From Quisquiliibacterium sp036525975 (GTDB lineage: Bacteria > Pseudomonadota > Gammaproteobacteria > Burkholderiales > Burkholderiaceae_E), in NCBI GenBank assembly GCA_036525975.1, contig DATCZK010000022.1, positions 1 through 19,097 on the forward strand: 19,097 nt of DNA, read 5' to 3'. How positions within the stretch are numbered: position 1 is the first letter of the stretch; every line of letters begins with the position of its first letter. This document shows, in pieces, positions 8,200 to 16,442 of this stretch. The translations under genes and the position numbers were made by a program. A model generated the notes under the pieces. It was not told the origin of the DNA and searched no databases. It saw nothing but the letters and a program-made list of their open reading frames with translations.

Positions 8200-8684
8200 T
8201 TCAGCGTCCGTGCCTTCCACCAGTCGGGTGAGGCCGACGCGAAGTCGCCGGTCTCGTGAAGGAGGTTCGCCAGCTCCAGCGAGGCCACGCCCGCCGGCGC
8301 CGGCACGAACCAGACATCGTCCTGGCCGCCCACCCGCCGCGGCTGCGCGACCCCGTGTTTCGCGAACAGCGCCGCGCGCTGCGCGCCGGTGGTTCCGGGG
8401 CGCAGGCGCACGATCACGCCGCCGGCCAGCGCTCGCAGCGGCGAGCCCGGGGAGGCGGCGTCGCGAAACACCGGCGAGCGGTGGGCGCCCGCGCCCTTCT
8501 CCAGCCCCGTGGGCGCCGGCACCACCGCGGCGGCGCCCCCGCCCTGCGCGAAATCGACGACCACGGCGGGTTCGGCCCACAGCGGGCGGCGAACTTCGCC
8601 GTCGTACCAGTAGCGCTGCTGCGCCTGGGCGAGCGAGATCGCCGAGGCGGCGATCGCCAGCAGCAGGCAGCGTGCCACGCGCAT
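8196..8684 (-). CDS. Secreted propeptide-like protein, probable external chaperone/inhibitor of the adjacent subtilase
   Basis: A 162-residue exported protein. Residues 1-21 form a signal peptide with a likely cut after SLAQA. The mature N-terminus has YWYDGEVRRPLW (25-36), which resembles the leading element of bacterial subtilase propeptides. Residues 88-157 read like an I9/fervidolysin-type prodomain: GGVIVRLRPGTT strand, AQRAALFAKHG helix, DDVWFVPAP strand, LELANLLHETGDF helix and the terminal ASPDWWK strand. There is no protease domain of its own. Its ATG lies 2 nt after the stop of a kexin-like subtilase lacking a propeptide, and its stop overlaps pepN by 4 bp. This is the gene order of Aeromonas sobria ASP and its external chaperone ORF2. 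Function in trans is inferred from family and context. Alternatively it could act only as an inhibitor. Confidence 0.8.
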   Translation of the reverse strand: MRVARCLLLAIAASAISLAQAQQRYWYDGEVRRPLWAEPAVVVDFAQGGGAAAVVPAPTGLEKGAGAHRSPVFRDAASPGSPLRALAGGVIVRLRPGTTGAQRAALFAKHGVAQPRRVGGQDDVWFVPAPAGVASLELANLLHETGDFASASPDWWKARTLK

Positions 8685-8686
8685 GT

Positions 8687-10324
8687 TCAACGGCCCCAGA
8701 TCCGGAGGCCCCAACTCTGCCACACGCCGCTGTCGCCGGGCTGGGCATCGGTCACGTCGAGCCGCCACGCGCCCGCCGGCGGCTCGTCGAGGTGGCGCAC
8801 CGAGCCGAAGCGCCAGCCCGAGTACGCGCCGCAGGCGTCGCCGCTGCCCTCGCAAACCCGCTCGTTCGCCAGTTCGCTCTCGAGCGCGTTCGGGCTCACG
8901 AGCCGGACGCGCAGGTCGCCCGAATAGCTGTGCGAGGCGCTGAACGCGACTTCCACGTACTCGACGCGGGTGATCGGGCACTCTGCGCCCACGACGACGG
9001 CGTCCGACTCGGTGGTCGTGCCGGTGGCGCCCGCGTCGACGATCGCCTTGTTCGGGTTGCGCGCGTAGGGGCCGCACGAGAGCATCTGCGCCGCGCCGCC
9101 CACCGAGGCCCAGCCCGCGGCGAGGTTCACCGCGGCCCTGGCGTCGGCCACGCCGAAGCCGTAGTCGTGGTTGTAGGCCGGCGCGAAGGGGCTTGCGACC
9201 CAGCCGGGGTGCCCCGGGTCGTTGCGCCGCGCCGAGTGCGCGAGGATCAGCCGCACGTCGCGCCAGGTGAGCGCGGGGTTGCGCGCGAGCACGAGCGCGG
9301 CCACCCCCGAGACCATCGGCGCGCTCGCCGAGGAGCCCGAGAAGTTGCTCACCGAGGCGTTTCCCACGCCGGTGGTGGTGATCGCCGGCGTGCCGGGGTG
9401 CCCGCCGCTGGGCGCGCACACGAGCCGGTTGGCGCCGCGCTCGGCGTAGGGGGTGGCGCGGCCGCGGGGATCGACCGGGCCCACCGCGATCACGCCGCGC
9501 TGGTTCAGGTAGCCGTCGAGCCCGGTGGTCTCGGCGTAGCAGCCGCCGGCGCCGTCGGTGGCGTAGCAGCGGCCGTTGCCGCCGGGAAACACGTAGATCG
9601 CGCCGCGACCGTTGCGCCCGCTCGTGATGCCGTGCTCGATCGCGTCGTCGAAGGTGGCGCCCGAGGGGCTCGGGCGGCCGGTGTCGGGCGAGCCCCAGCT
9701 GTTGTGGTACACGCCGTTGTCGGCGAGCGCGCGGGTGAGTGCGTCGGCGATGTCCGAGTCGAACGAGGTGGCGAGCGCGTTGTACGCGACCAGCGACGCG
9801 CGCGGCGCCACGCCCGCGCCGCCGGTGGCGTTGGCGTCGCGCGCGAGCACGATGCCGGCCACCGAGGTGCCGTGGTCGTCGCCGGCCGAGCAGGGCAGCG
9901 GCCACGGGTTGCCCACGGCCCCGGGCCGGTAGCTGTAGCTGGCGTTGGCGAGCGCGTTCGGCGCGAGCTCGTCGTGCAGCAGTTCCACCGCGTCGTCGAT
10001 CACCGCCACGCGCACGCCTTCGCCGCGCGTGGCCGCCCAGGCGGCGAAGGCGCGCACGTCCTCGCCGGCCGTGCCGCCGGCCTGGCCGGTGTTGTCCAGG
10101 TGCCACTGCAGCCCCAGCAGCGGGTCGGGGCCCGAGAGCTGCGGCGCGCCGGTGAGCGTGTACTTGAACAGGCACCCGCTCTGGTCGGGCAGGCCGCTCC
10201 CGCCGCCGCCCCCGCCGCCCCCGCCTCCGCCCCCGCAGGCGGCGAGCGTCGCCAGCGCGCCCGCGCACGCGAGCGCGGCTGCGGCCCGGGCGAGGCCTCT
10301 GGTAACGTACGAGCTGCGGTTCAT
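8687..10324 (-). CDS. Kexin-like S8 subtilase lipoprotein with P (homo-B) domain, no propeptide
   Basis: A 545-residue exported serine protease. The signal sequence ends in lipobox LAAC (Cys30), followed by exactly 12 glycines (31-42), so the mature protein should be lipid-anchored on a flexible tether. No Asp follows the Cys, which favours the outer membrane. The catalytic domain begins directly, with DPLLGLQWHLDNTGQ at 67-81. The triad is D110 (AVIDD), H151 (DDHGTSVAG) and S332 (SGSSASAPM), with oxyanion Asn250 (PGGNG). Residues about 415-545 are a proprotein-convertase P domain, ending in a GxWRLDVxDxxxGDSGxWxSWGLRIWG pattern. There is no room for an N-terminal I9 propeptide; that module appears as the next gene. 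ATG 10324 is preceded by a weak GGA. It heads the protease/chaperone/pepN/fbp operon and is divergent from pyc across 103 nt. Confidence 0.92.
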   Translation of the reverse strand: MNRSSYVTRGLARAAAALACAGALATLAACGGGGGGGGGGGGSGLPDQSGCLFKYTLTGAPQLSGPDPLLGLQWHLDNTGQAGGTAGEDVRAFAAWAATRGEGVRVAVIDDAVELLHDELAPNALANASYSYRPGAVGNPWPLPCSAGDDHGTSVAGIVLARDANATGGAGVAPRASLVAYNALATSFDSDIADALTRALADNGVYHNSWGSPDTGRPSPSGATFDDAIEHGITSGRNGRGAIYVFPGGNGRCYATDGAGGCYAETTGLDGYLNQRGVIAVGPVDPRGRATPYAERGANRLVCAPSGGHPGTPAITTTGVGNASVSNFSGSSASAPMVSGVAALVLARNPALTWRDVRLILAHSARRNDPGHPGWVASPFAPAYNHDYGFGVADARAAVNLAAGWASVGGAAQMLSCGPYARNPNKAIVDAGATGTTTESDAVVVGAECPITRVEYVEVAFSASHSYSGDLRVRLVSPNALESELANERVCEGSGDACGAYSGWRFGSVRHLDEPPAGAWRLDVTDAQPGDSGVWQSWGLRIWGR

Positions 10325-10427
10325 TTGGAGTCCGAATCGCAGTCTAACCCGCTGCCCGCGCGCCTCGAACGCCACCTGTCGGCGTCGGGGAGCCTGCCGC
10401 GAAAACCACGCCCGGAGAACGAAGCCA

Positions 10428-13400
10428 ATGCGCAGGATCCACACGCTGCTGGTCGCGAACCGCTCGGAGATCGCGATTCGCGTGATGCGCGCGGCGGCCG
10501 AGCTCGGGATCCGCACGGTGGCGATCTATTCGAACGAGGACCGGTTCGCGCTGCACCGCTTCAAGGCCGACGAGAGCTACCTCGTGGGCGAGGGGAAGAA
10601 GCCGCTGCAGGCCTACCTCGACATCGACGACATCCTGCGCATCGCCAAGCTCGCGAAGGCCGACGCGATCCACCCCGGCTACGGGTTCCTGTCGGAGAAC
10701 CCCGACTTCGCCCGCGCCTGTGCCCGGGCCGGCATCGCGTTCATCGGCCCCACGCCCGAGGTGATGACCACGCTGGGCAACAAGATTTCGGCGCGCAACG
10801 CGGCGCAGGCGGCGGGCGTGCCGGTGATGCCCGCGACCGAGCCGCTGCCGAAAACGGCGGTGGCCGCCGACGCGGGCGAGGACGCGCGCGCGCGCGCGCT
10901 CGCCGCCGACCTCGAGGCCGCGCGCGAGCTCGCGCGCGCGATCGGCTACCCGCTGATGCTCAAGGCGAGCTGGGGCGGCGGCGGCCGCGGCATGCGCGTG
11001 ATCGAGAGCGACGAGGACCTCGCCGCCAACCTCGACGTGGCGCGCCGCGAAGCCGGGGCCGCGTTCGGCAACGACGAGGTCTACCTCGAGAAGCTGGTGC
11101 GCCGCGCGCGCCACGTGGAGGTGCAGATCCTGGGCGACACGCACGGCAACATCGTGCACCTGTTCGAGCGCGACTGCTCGGTGCAGCGGCGCAACCAGAA
11201 GGTGGTCGAGCGCGCGCCGGCGCCGTACCTGGACGACGCCGGCCGGGCCGAGCTGTGCGAGGCCGCGCTAAGCCTCGCGCGCGCGGTGGGCTACACGCAC
11301 GCGGGCACCGTCGAGTTCCTGATCGACGCCGACACCGGGGAGTTCTACTTCATCGAGGTGAACCCGCGCATCCAGGTCGAGCACACCGTGACCGAGCAGG
11401 TCACCGGCATCGACATCGTCAAGGCGCAGGTGCGGGTGACCGAGGGCGCGCGCATCGGCGAGGACGACGGCCCGGTGCCCGCGCAGTCCGACATCCGCCT
11501 CAACGGCCACGCGCTGCAGTGCCGGGTCACGACCGAAGACCCCGAGAACGGCTTCACGCCCGACTACGGGCGCATCACCGCCTACCGCAGCGCCGCCGGC
11601 TTCGGCGTGCGGCTCGACGGCGGCACCGCCTACTCCGGGGCGGTGATCACACCGTACTACGACTCGCTGCTGGTGAAGGTCACCGCGTGGGCGCCGAGCG
11701 CGCAGGAAGCGATCCGCAGGATGGACCGCGCGCTGCGCGAATTCCGCATCCGCGGGCTCGCGACCAACCTGCAGTTCGTGGAGAACGTGATCAACCACGC
11801 CGACTTCCTCGCCGGCACCGTGACCACGCGTTTCATCGACTCCACCCCGGAGCTGTTCCGCTTCCCGAAGCGGCGCGATCGCGCCACGCGCGTGCTGCGA
11901 TTCATGGGCGACGTGATCGTCAACGGGCACCCCCAGATGAAGGGGCGCGCCGCGCCGGACCTGTCGCACCTGCACCTGGTGCTGCCGCAGGCCGACCTCA
12001 CGCAGCCCCCGCCCCCGGGCACCCGCACGCTGCTCGGGCAGCTCGGGCCCGAGAAGTTCGCGCGCTGGATGCTCGACGAGCGCCGGGTGCTGCTCACCGA
12101 CACGACGATGCGCGACGCGCACCAGTCGCTGCTCGCCACGCGCATGCGCACGATCGACATGCTGCGCATCGCACCGTACTACGCGCGCATGCTCCCCGGG
12201 CTGTTCTCGGTGGAGTGCTGGGGCGGCGCGACCTTCGACGTGGCGATGCGCTTCCTCAGCGAAGACCCGTGGCAGCGGCTCCACGCGCTGCGCGCCGCGA
12301 TGCCCAACATCATGCTGCAGATGCTGCTGCGCGCGTCGAACGCGGTGGGCTACACCAGCTACCCGGACAACGTCGTGCGCTACTTCGTGGCGCAGGCCGC
12401 GAAGACCGGCGTGGACGTGTTCCGCGTGTTCGACTCGCTGAACTGGGTGCAGAACATGCGCGTGGCGATCGACGCGGTGCGCGAGTCGGGCGCGCTGTGC
12501 GAGGGCGCGATCTGCTACACGGCCGACGTGTTCGACGCCTCGCGCAAGTACGACCTGCGCTACTACCTGAACGTGGCGCGGCAGCTGCAGCAGGCCGGCG
12601 TGCACGTGCTCGGGATCAAGGACATGGCGGGCCTGTGCCGCCCGCGCGCGGTGCGCCTGCTGGTGCGCGCGCTCAAGGAGGAAACGGGCCTGCCGATCCA
12701 CTTCCACACCCACGACACCGGCGGCGCGTCGTCGGCGGCCGTGCTCGCGGCGATCGAGGCCGGCGCCGACGCCGTGGACGGCGCGCTCGATTCGATGAGC
12801 GGGCTCACCTCGCAACCGAGCCTGGGCGCGATCGTGGCCGCGCTCGCCGGCGACGAGCGCGACCCCTGCCGCGTCGACGGGCGCCCCGACGAGCACCCCG
12901 GCGTGGACCTCGAGGCGATTCGCGAGATCTCGCACTATTTCGAGGGCGTGCGCAGAACCTATGCGCCCTTCGAGTCGGACATTCGAGCCGGCACCTCGGA
13001 CGTCTACAACCACGAGATGCCCGGCGGGCAGTACACGAACCTTCGCGAGCAGGCGCGCGCGATGGGCCTGGAGCACCGCTGGCTCGAGGTCTCGCGCGCC
13101 TACGCCGAGGTGAACCAGCTGTTCGGCGACATCGTGAAGGTGACGCCCACCTCCAAGGTGGTGGGCGACATGGCGCTGTTCATGGTGGCCAACGACCTGC
13201 GCCCGGCCGACGTGACCGACCCCGAGCGGGAGATCGCGTTCCCCGAATCGGTCGTGTCGCTGTTTCGCGGCGAGCTCGGGTTTCCGCCCGACGGCTTTCC
13301 GCAGGCGCTGTCGCGCAAGGTGCTTCGCGGCGACCCGCCCGCGCCGCACCGCCCGGGCGAGCAGATGCCGCCCGTTGACCTCGACGCCCGGCGCGCCGAG

Positions 13401-13958
13401 GTGGAGAAGGCGATCGGCAGGCACGTGAGCGACAACGACCTCGCCTCGGCGCTGATGTACCCGAAGGTGTTTCGCGAGTTCGCCGAGCACCAGCGCCACT
13501 ACGGCGACGTGAGCGTGCTGCCCACGCAGACTTTCTTCTACGGCATGGTGGAGCGCGAGGAGGTCGCGATCGAGATCGACCCGGGCAAGACGCTGATCGT
13601 GCGCCTGCAGGGGGCGGCGCCGGCCGACGAGGACGGGGTCGTGCGCGTGTTCTTCGAGTTGAACGGCCAGCCGCGCACGATGCGCGTGGACAAGGCCGGC
13701 GTGAAGGTGGCGCCCCGGCGCGCGCAGGCCGACCCGGCCAACCCGGCCCAGGTGCCCGCGCCGATGCCCGGGATGATCGTGACCGTGTCGGTCAAGCCCG
13801 GGCAGGTGATCCGCGCCGGCGACCCGCTGGTGTCGATCGAAGCGATGAAGATGGAGAGCCAGATCCGTGCCGAACGCGACGCGACGGTGAAGTCGGTGCA
13901 CGTTCGCAGCGGCGAGACCGTTGCCGCGCACGACCTGCTGCTCGAGTTCGCGGCCTGA
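10428..13958 (+). CDS. pyc: Pyruvate carboxylase, single-chain
   Basis: A 1176-residue biotin enzyme carboxylating pyruvate to oxaloacetate at the expense of ATP, the anaplerotic and gluconeogenic entry reaction. The biotin carboxylase domain occupies roughly residues 1-470, beginning LLVANRSEIAIRV, with glycine-rich ATP loop KASWGGGGRGM (near 178-188) and EVNPRIQVEH (near 311). The carboxyltransferase barrel starts near 554 at LLTDTTMRDAHQS, contains the metal-binding lysine in GIKDMAGL (Lys731), and includes HFHTHDTGG. The biotinyl domain at the C-terminus carries AMKMES with Lys1141 as the biotin site. ATG 10428 has a GGAGA about 11 nt upstream. Being full length on one chain, it is the alpha4 form rather than the two-subunit form. 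The flavin reductase gene follows after 22 nt. Confidence 0.97.
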   Translation: MRRIHTLLVANRSEIAIRVMRAAAELGIRTVAIYSNEDRFALHRFKADESYLVGEGKKPLQAYLDIDDILRIAKLAKADAIHPGYGFLSENPDFARACARAGIAFIGPTPEVMTTLGNKISARNAAQAAGVPVMPATEPLPKTAVAADAGEDARARALAADLEAARELARAIGYPLMLKASWGGGGRGMRVIESDEDLAANLDVARREAGAAFGNDEVYLEKLVRRARHVEVQILGDTHGNIVHLFERDCSVQRRNQKVVERAPAPYLDDAGRAELCEAALSLARAVGYTHAGTVEFLIDADTGEFYFIEVNPRIQVEHTVTEQVTGIDIVKAQVRVTEGARIGEDDGPVPAQSDIRLNGHALQCRVTTEDPENGFTPDYGRITAYRSAAGFGVRLDGGTAYSGAVITPYYDSLLVKVTAWAPSAQEAIRRMDRALREFRIRGLATNLQFVENVINHADFLAGTVTTRFIDSTPELFRFPKRRDRATRVLRFMGDVIVNGHPQMKGRAAPDLSHLHLVLPQADLTQPPPPGTRTLLGQLGPEKFARWMLDERRVLLTDTTMRDAHQSLLATRMRTIDMLRIAPYYARMLPGLFSVECWGGATFDVAMRFLSEDPWQRLHALRAAMPNIMLQMLLRASNAVGYTSYPDNVVRYFVAQAAKTGVDVFRVFDSLNWVQNMRVAIDAVRESGALCEGAICYTADVFDASRKYDLRYYLNVARQLQQAGVHVLGIKDMAGLCRPRAVRLLVRALKEETGLPIHFHTHDTGGASSAAVLAAIEAGADAVDGALDSMSGLTSQPSLGAIVAALAGDERDPCRVDGRPDEHPGVDLEAIREISHYFEGVRRTYAPFESDIRAGTSDVYNHEMPGGQYTNLREQARAMGLEHRWLEVSRAYAEVNQLFGDIVKVTPTSKVVGDMALFMVANDLRPADVTDPEREIAFPESVVSLFRGELGFPPDGFPQALSRKVLRGDPPAPHRPGEQMPPVDLDARRAEVEKAIGRHVSDNDLASALMYPKVFREFAEHQRHYGDVSVLPTQTFFYGMVEREEVAIEIDPGKTLIVRLQGAAPADEDGVVRVFFELNGQPRTMRVDKAGVKVAPRRAQADPANPAQVPAPMPGMIVTVSVKPGQVIRAGDPLVSIEAMKMESQIRAERDATVKSVHVRSGETVAAHDLLLEFAA

Positions 13959-13980
13959 TCCGGCGCCACGGGCGAGCGCA

Positions 13981-14535
13981 TTGGATCCGAAGCGATACCT
14001 CAGGGCCCGGTCGGCGCACCCGACCGACGCGTCGCTCGACGCGACCGATCCCCTGCACCTGCGCGAGTGCCTGGGCACCTTCGCCACCGGGGTGGCGATC
14101 ATCACCGCGCAGGCGCCCGACGGTTCGTTCATCGGGCTCACCGCCAACAGCTTCAATTCGCTGTCGCTCACGCCCCCGCTGGTGCTCTGGAGCCTGGGCA
14201 CGCGATCGGGCAGCCTCGAGGCCTTCATTGCCGCGAGCCACTTCTCGGTGAACGTGCTGAGCGCCGCGCAGGTGGAGCTCGCGCTGCGCTTCTCGCGCCA
14301 GGGGGTGAACCGTTTCGCGGGCGTGCCGCTGCACGCGGGCCTGGGCGGCGCGCCGCTGATCGACGGCGCGATCGGCTGGTTCGAGTGCGAGACGCAGAGC
14401 CACGCGCGCTACGGCGACCACGTGCTGTTCATCGGCGCGGTGCGGCGCTGCGCGCGCACCGGCGGCAACGGGCTCGTGTTCCACCACGGCGGCTACCGCG
14501 TCGCCGACACGCTGCCGCCCGAACCCTCAGCGTGA
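13981..14535 (+). CDS. Flavin reductase-like FMN-binding split-barrel protein
   Basis: A 184-residue protein with the flavin-reductase-like domain. LRECLGTFATGVAIIT (about 28-43) and GLTANSFNSLSLTPPLVLW (about 52-70) are the hallmark flavin-binding strands, and HFSVNVLS and GDHVLFIGAV mark the later barrel strands. Relatives reduce FMN/FAD with NAD(P)H, often to feed a two-component monooxygenase; no monooxygenase gene is seen in this window. The start is TTG 13981, with GGGCGAG 5-11 nt upstream; no ATG or GTG exists in the right place, and going further upstream would run into pyc. It follows pyc by 22 nt, so cotranscription is likely. Its last codons overlap the stop of the facing gene by 9 bp. 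Confidence 0.88.
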   Translation: MDPKRYLRARSAHPTDASLDATDPLHLRECLGTFATGVAIITAQAPDGSFIGLTANSFNSLSLTPPLVLWSLGTRSGSLEAFIAASHFSVNVLSAAQVELALRFSRQGVNRFAGVPLHAGLGGAPLIDGAIGWFECETQSHARYGDHVLFIGAVRRCARTGGNGLVFHHGGYRVADTLPPEPSA

Positions 14536-16428
14536 CGGGTCGCGCCGGATGCGCACGGTTTTTGCGAGGTCCACGCGCACTTCGCGGGCCAGGTGCTGGA
14601 GCGTACGCATCCTCTGCGGCGTGCAGACGTTGCGCTCGACGTCGATCCTGAGGCTGCGGCGCACCTCGAGGCGCTGGCCGCGCATCTCGAAACGCGACTC
14701 GTAGCCGAAATCGTGCCCGCGAATCGTGATCCCTCCGGGCAGCGCGACCGGCCTGAGGCCTCTTGCGAGCTTCCAGCTGGCAACTTCGTCCACGTGCGCC
14801 GACACGCAAACCGCCGGCGCAGTCCGCTCGTACCCCGGGCTGAAATCGCCGAGCGCGATCTCGATGCCGACGCCGACGCTCGAGAGCGCGCGCAGCGCAG
14901 GCGGTTCGTCGTCGGTCATCACCCCTGAAACCCGGCCGTCCATCACCAGGCTCACGGGCTGCGAATCCGCCGGCTCGGCATGCCCCTTGATCGAGGCCTC
15001 GCCGATCAGCCGCGAGACGTACAGCATGCCCCCGGACGCGCGTCGCAGCGCGTCGGCGTCGGCGCTCTCGAAGAAGTGGCTGCGAACGCCCGCGAACCAG
15101 CCGCTGGGCGTGTCCACCAGCCTGAAGCTCGCCGTGCCGTCGAGGTCGATCTCGCCGTCGAGCCGGATCGACTGCACCAGCGGACGCTGCACCGGCGTGC
15201 GCACGAGTTCGCCGGTCTTGACGATCAGCGCGGGCTTGTCCGAGAGCGCGGTGGGAAGCTCGCCCAGCGGCAGGTGCTTCGCCGTGGCGTCGGCGAACAG
15301 CTGCAGCGACGGGATCCAGACCAGCACGTGGTTGAACACCCCGAGCGTGGGCACCGAGGGCAGCTCGTAGGCCTGGGCCGCGTTGATCATCACCGCCGAG
15401 CTCGGGATCCCGAGCGCGGCGAGCATCGACTCGAGCAGCGTCGCCTGGTCCTTGCAGTCGCCCTCGCGCGATGCGAGCGTCGACTCGGCGAGCTTGGGTA
15501 TGACCGTGGACGCCCCGAGGTGGTCGCCGCCGTATCGGACGTGGCGCTGCACCCACCCGTGGATCGCCTGCACGCGCTCGCGGTCGGTGCGCGCGTCGCG
15601 CGTGAGTTCCCGCGCCAGCGCGCGGATCTCGCGCGTGGGATCGGGGTGTGCGTAAGAGTGGCTCAGGTAGGTGCGCGCGAGCGTGCGGTAGTCGGGCATC
15701 GTCGACGCGTTGAGACGGTCGGCGTAGTCGGTCGGCGCGACCACGTCGTGCTCGGCCACGACCCCGCGATGGCCCACGTGCCGCCAGGTGATCCGCCGCC
15801 GGCCGCCGTCGCGCACCTCCGATTCGAGCGCGTAACCGGCTGCGTCGAAGTGCACCGCCAGCGCCTCGGGCACGTCGTAGATCACCCTCGCCTCGAGCGC
15901 GGGCCGCTCGGGGGGGCCGCGGTCGTCGAAGAAGTGACGGCTGAAGAACGGAACCGTGCGATGGTGCCGCGCCTTGAGCGAGATCCGGTCTTCGGCTTCG
16001 ATGCCGACGTAGGTGAGGATGCGGTAGCGGTGGTCCTGGAACACGCCCTCGCGCGCCGGCTCCTCGATGTCGACCGCCATCCGCGGGAGCGTTTCGATGC
16101 GGCTGCCGTCGGCCTTGAGCGTGGCCGCTTCCAGCACCTCGAGCGTGCCGGTGGACGCGTTCCAGTGCAGCGCGCGCTGCACCGCGCCGGCCGACGCGGC
16201 CCTGGCGCCGATCACGAGCTCGTCCTCGATCGTCTCCACGAAGGTGCCGTCGGCCTGGACCACGACTTCGCGCGTCCAGCGCGCGAACCAGGTGTCGGCC
16301 GCTGGATCGGCCTGCGCGCCGGCAAGGCCCGGCGCCAGCAGGCAACCGAGGAGCGCTGCCGCGAGCCCGAATCCAGACGTCCGGAAACGGCGGGCGGGAA
16401 CGATCGCGGGGCGTGATAATCGGTGCAC
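14527..16428 (-). CDS. Exported DUF3857 / transglutaminase-like protein
   Basis: A 633-residue protein with an N-terminal export signal (about 1-40, cut possible after LAGAQA; an LLGC at 26-29 could instead be a poor lipobox). A DUF3857 domain follows (about 50-200: VVVQADGTFVETIEDELVI, then TGTLEVLEAATLKADGSR). Next is a transglutaminase-like domain with the cysteine-protease-type triad Cys325 (REGDCKDQA), His367 (VFNHVLVW) and Asp380 (LFADATA). The remainder (about 400-633) is beta-rich and belongs to the usual architecture of this family. Members are periplasmic or surface proteins of unknown substrate. GTG 16428 is chosen because it gives a clean signal peptide and has GAGGG 8 nt upstream; an ATG further out (16470) would enter the divergent ogt gene. 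Confidence 0.88.
   Translation of the reverse strand: MHRLSRPAIVPARRFRTSGFGLAAALLGCLLAPGLAGAQADPAADTWFARWTREVVVQADGTFVETIEDELVIGARAASAGAVQRALHWNASTGTLEVLEAATLKADGSRIETLPRMAVDIEEPAREGVFQDHRYRILTYVGIEAEDRISLKARHHRTVPFFSRHFFDDRGPPERPALEARVIYDVPEALAVHFDAAGYALESEVRDGGRRRITWRHVGHRGVVAEHDVVAPTDYADRLNASTMPDYRTLARTYLSHSYAHPDPTREIRALARELTRDARTDRERVQAIHGWVQRHVRYGGDHLGASTVIPKLAESTLASREGDCKDQATLLESMLAALGIPSSAVMINAAQAYELPSVPTLGVFNHVLVWIPSLQLFADATAKHLPLGELPTALSDKPALIVKTGELVRTPVQRPLVQSIRLDGEIDLDGTASFRLVDTPSGWFAGVRSHFFESADADALRRASGGMLYVSRLIGEASIKGHAEPADSQPVSLVMDGRVSGVMTDDEPPALRALSSVGVGIEIALGDFSPGYERTAPAVCVSAHVDEVASWKLARGLRPVALPGGITIRGHDFGYESRFEMRGQRLEVRRSLRIDVERNVCTPQRMRTLQHLAREVRVDLAKTVRIRRDPSR
16415..16420 (+). 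promoter_or_regulatory. Possible -10 box for ogt
   Basis: GATAAT (5 of 6 to TATAAT) lies 11 nt before the AAGGAG ribosome site (16431-16436) of ogt. It falls inside the first codons of the divergent DUF3857 gene. No good -35 is visible, so it is a modest call. Confidence 0.33.
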
Positions 16429-16442
16429 TGAAGGAGCCCTCG

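Noticed and set aside
5197..8259. A 1020-codon plus-strand open frame opposite pepN
   Set aside because: It is antisense to fbp and pepN, rich in His/Arg/Val repeats, and shows no domain. Shadow of pepN codon bias.
8200..8748. Longer PepN start giving 1092 residues
   Set aside because: The added residues are the shadow of the propeptide-like gene; E. coli PepN alignment from memory starts near the RDDYRPP segment, so GTG 8199 is sufficient.
10193..10231. Poly-glycine-coding tract as a microsatellite or sequencing artefact
   Set aside because: Codons are mixed (GGC, GGG, GGA) and glycine runs after the lipobox Cys are a known lipoprotein feature, so it is treated as a real linker.
10325..10516. 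Longer start for the subtilase
   Set aside because: It would place Arg-rich sequence before an otherwise perfect lipoprotein signal and overlap the pyc start on the other strand.
8165..13378. A 1737-codon plus-strand open frame spanning several loci
   Set aside because: It runs antisense to the protease operon and out of frame through pyc, with Arg/Ala/His-rich low-complexity translation. It is an open frame produced by high GC.
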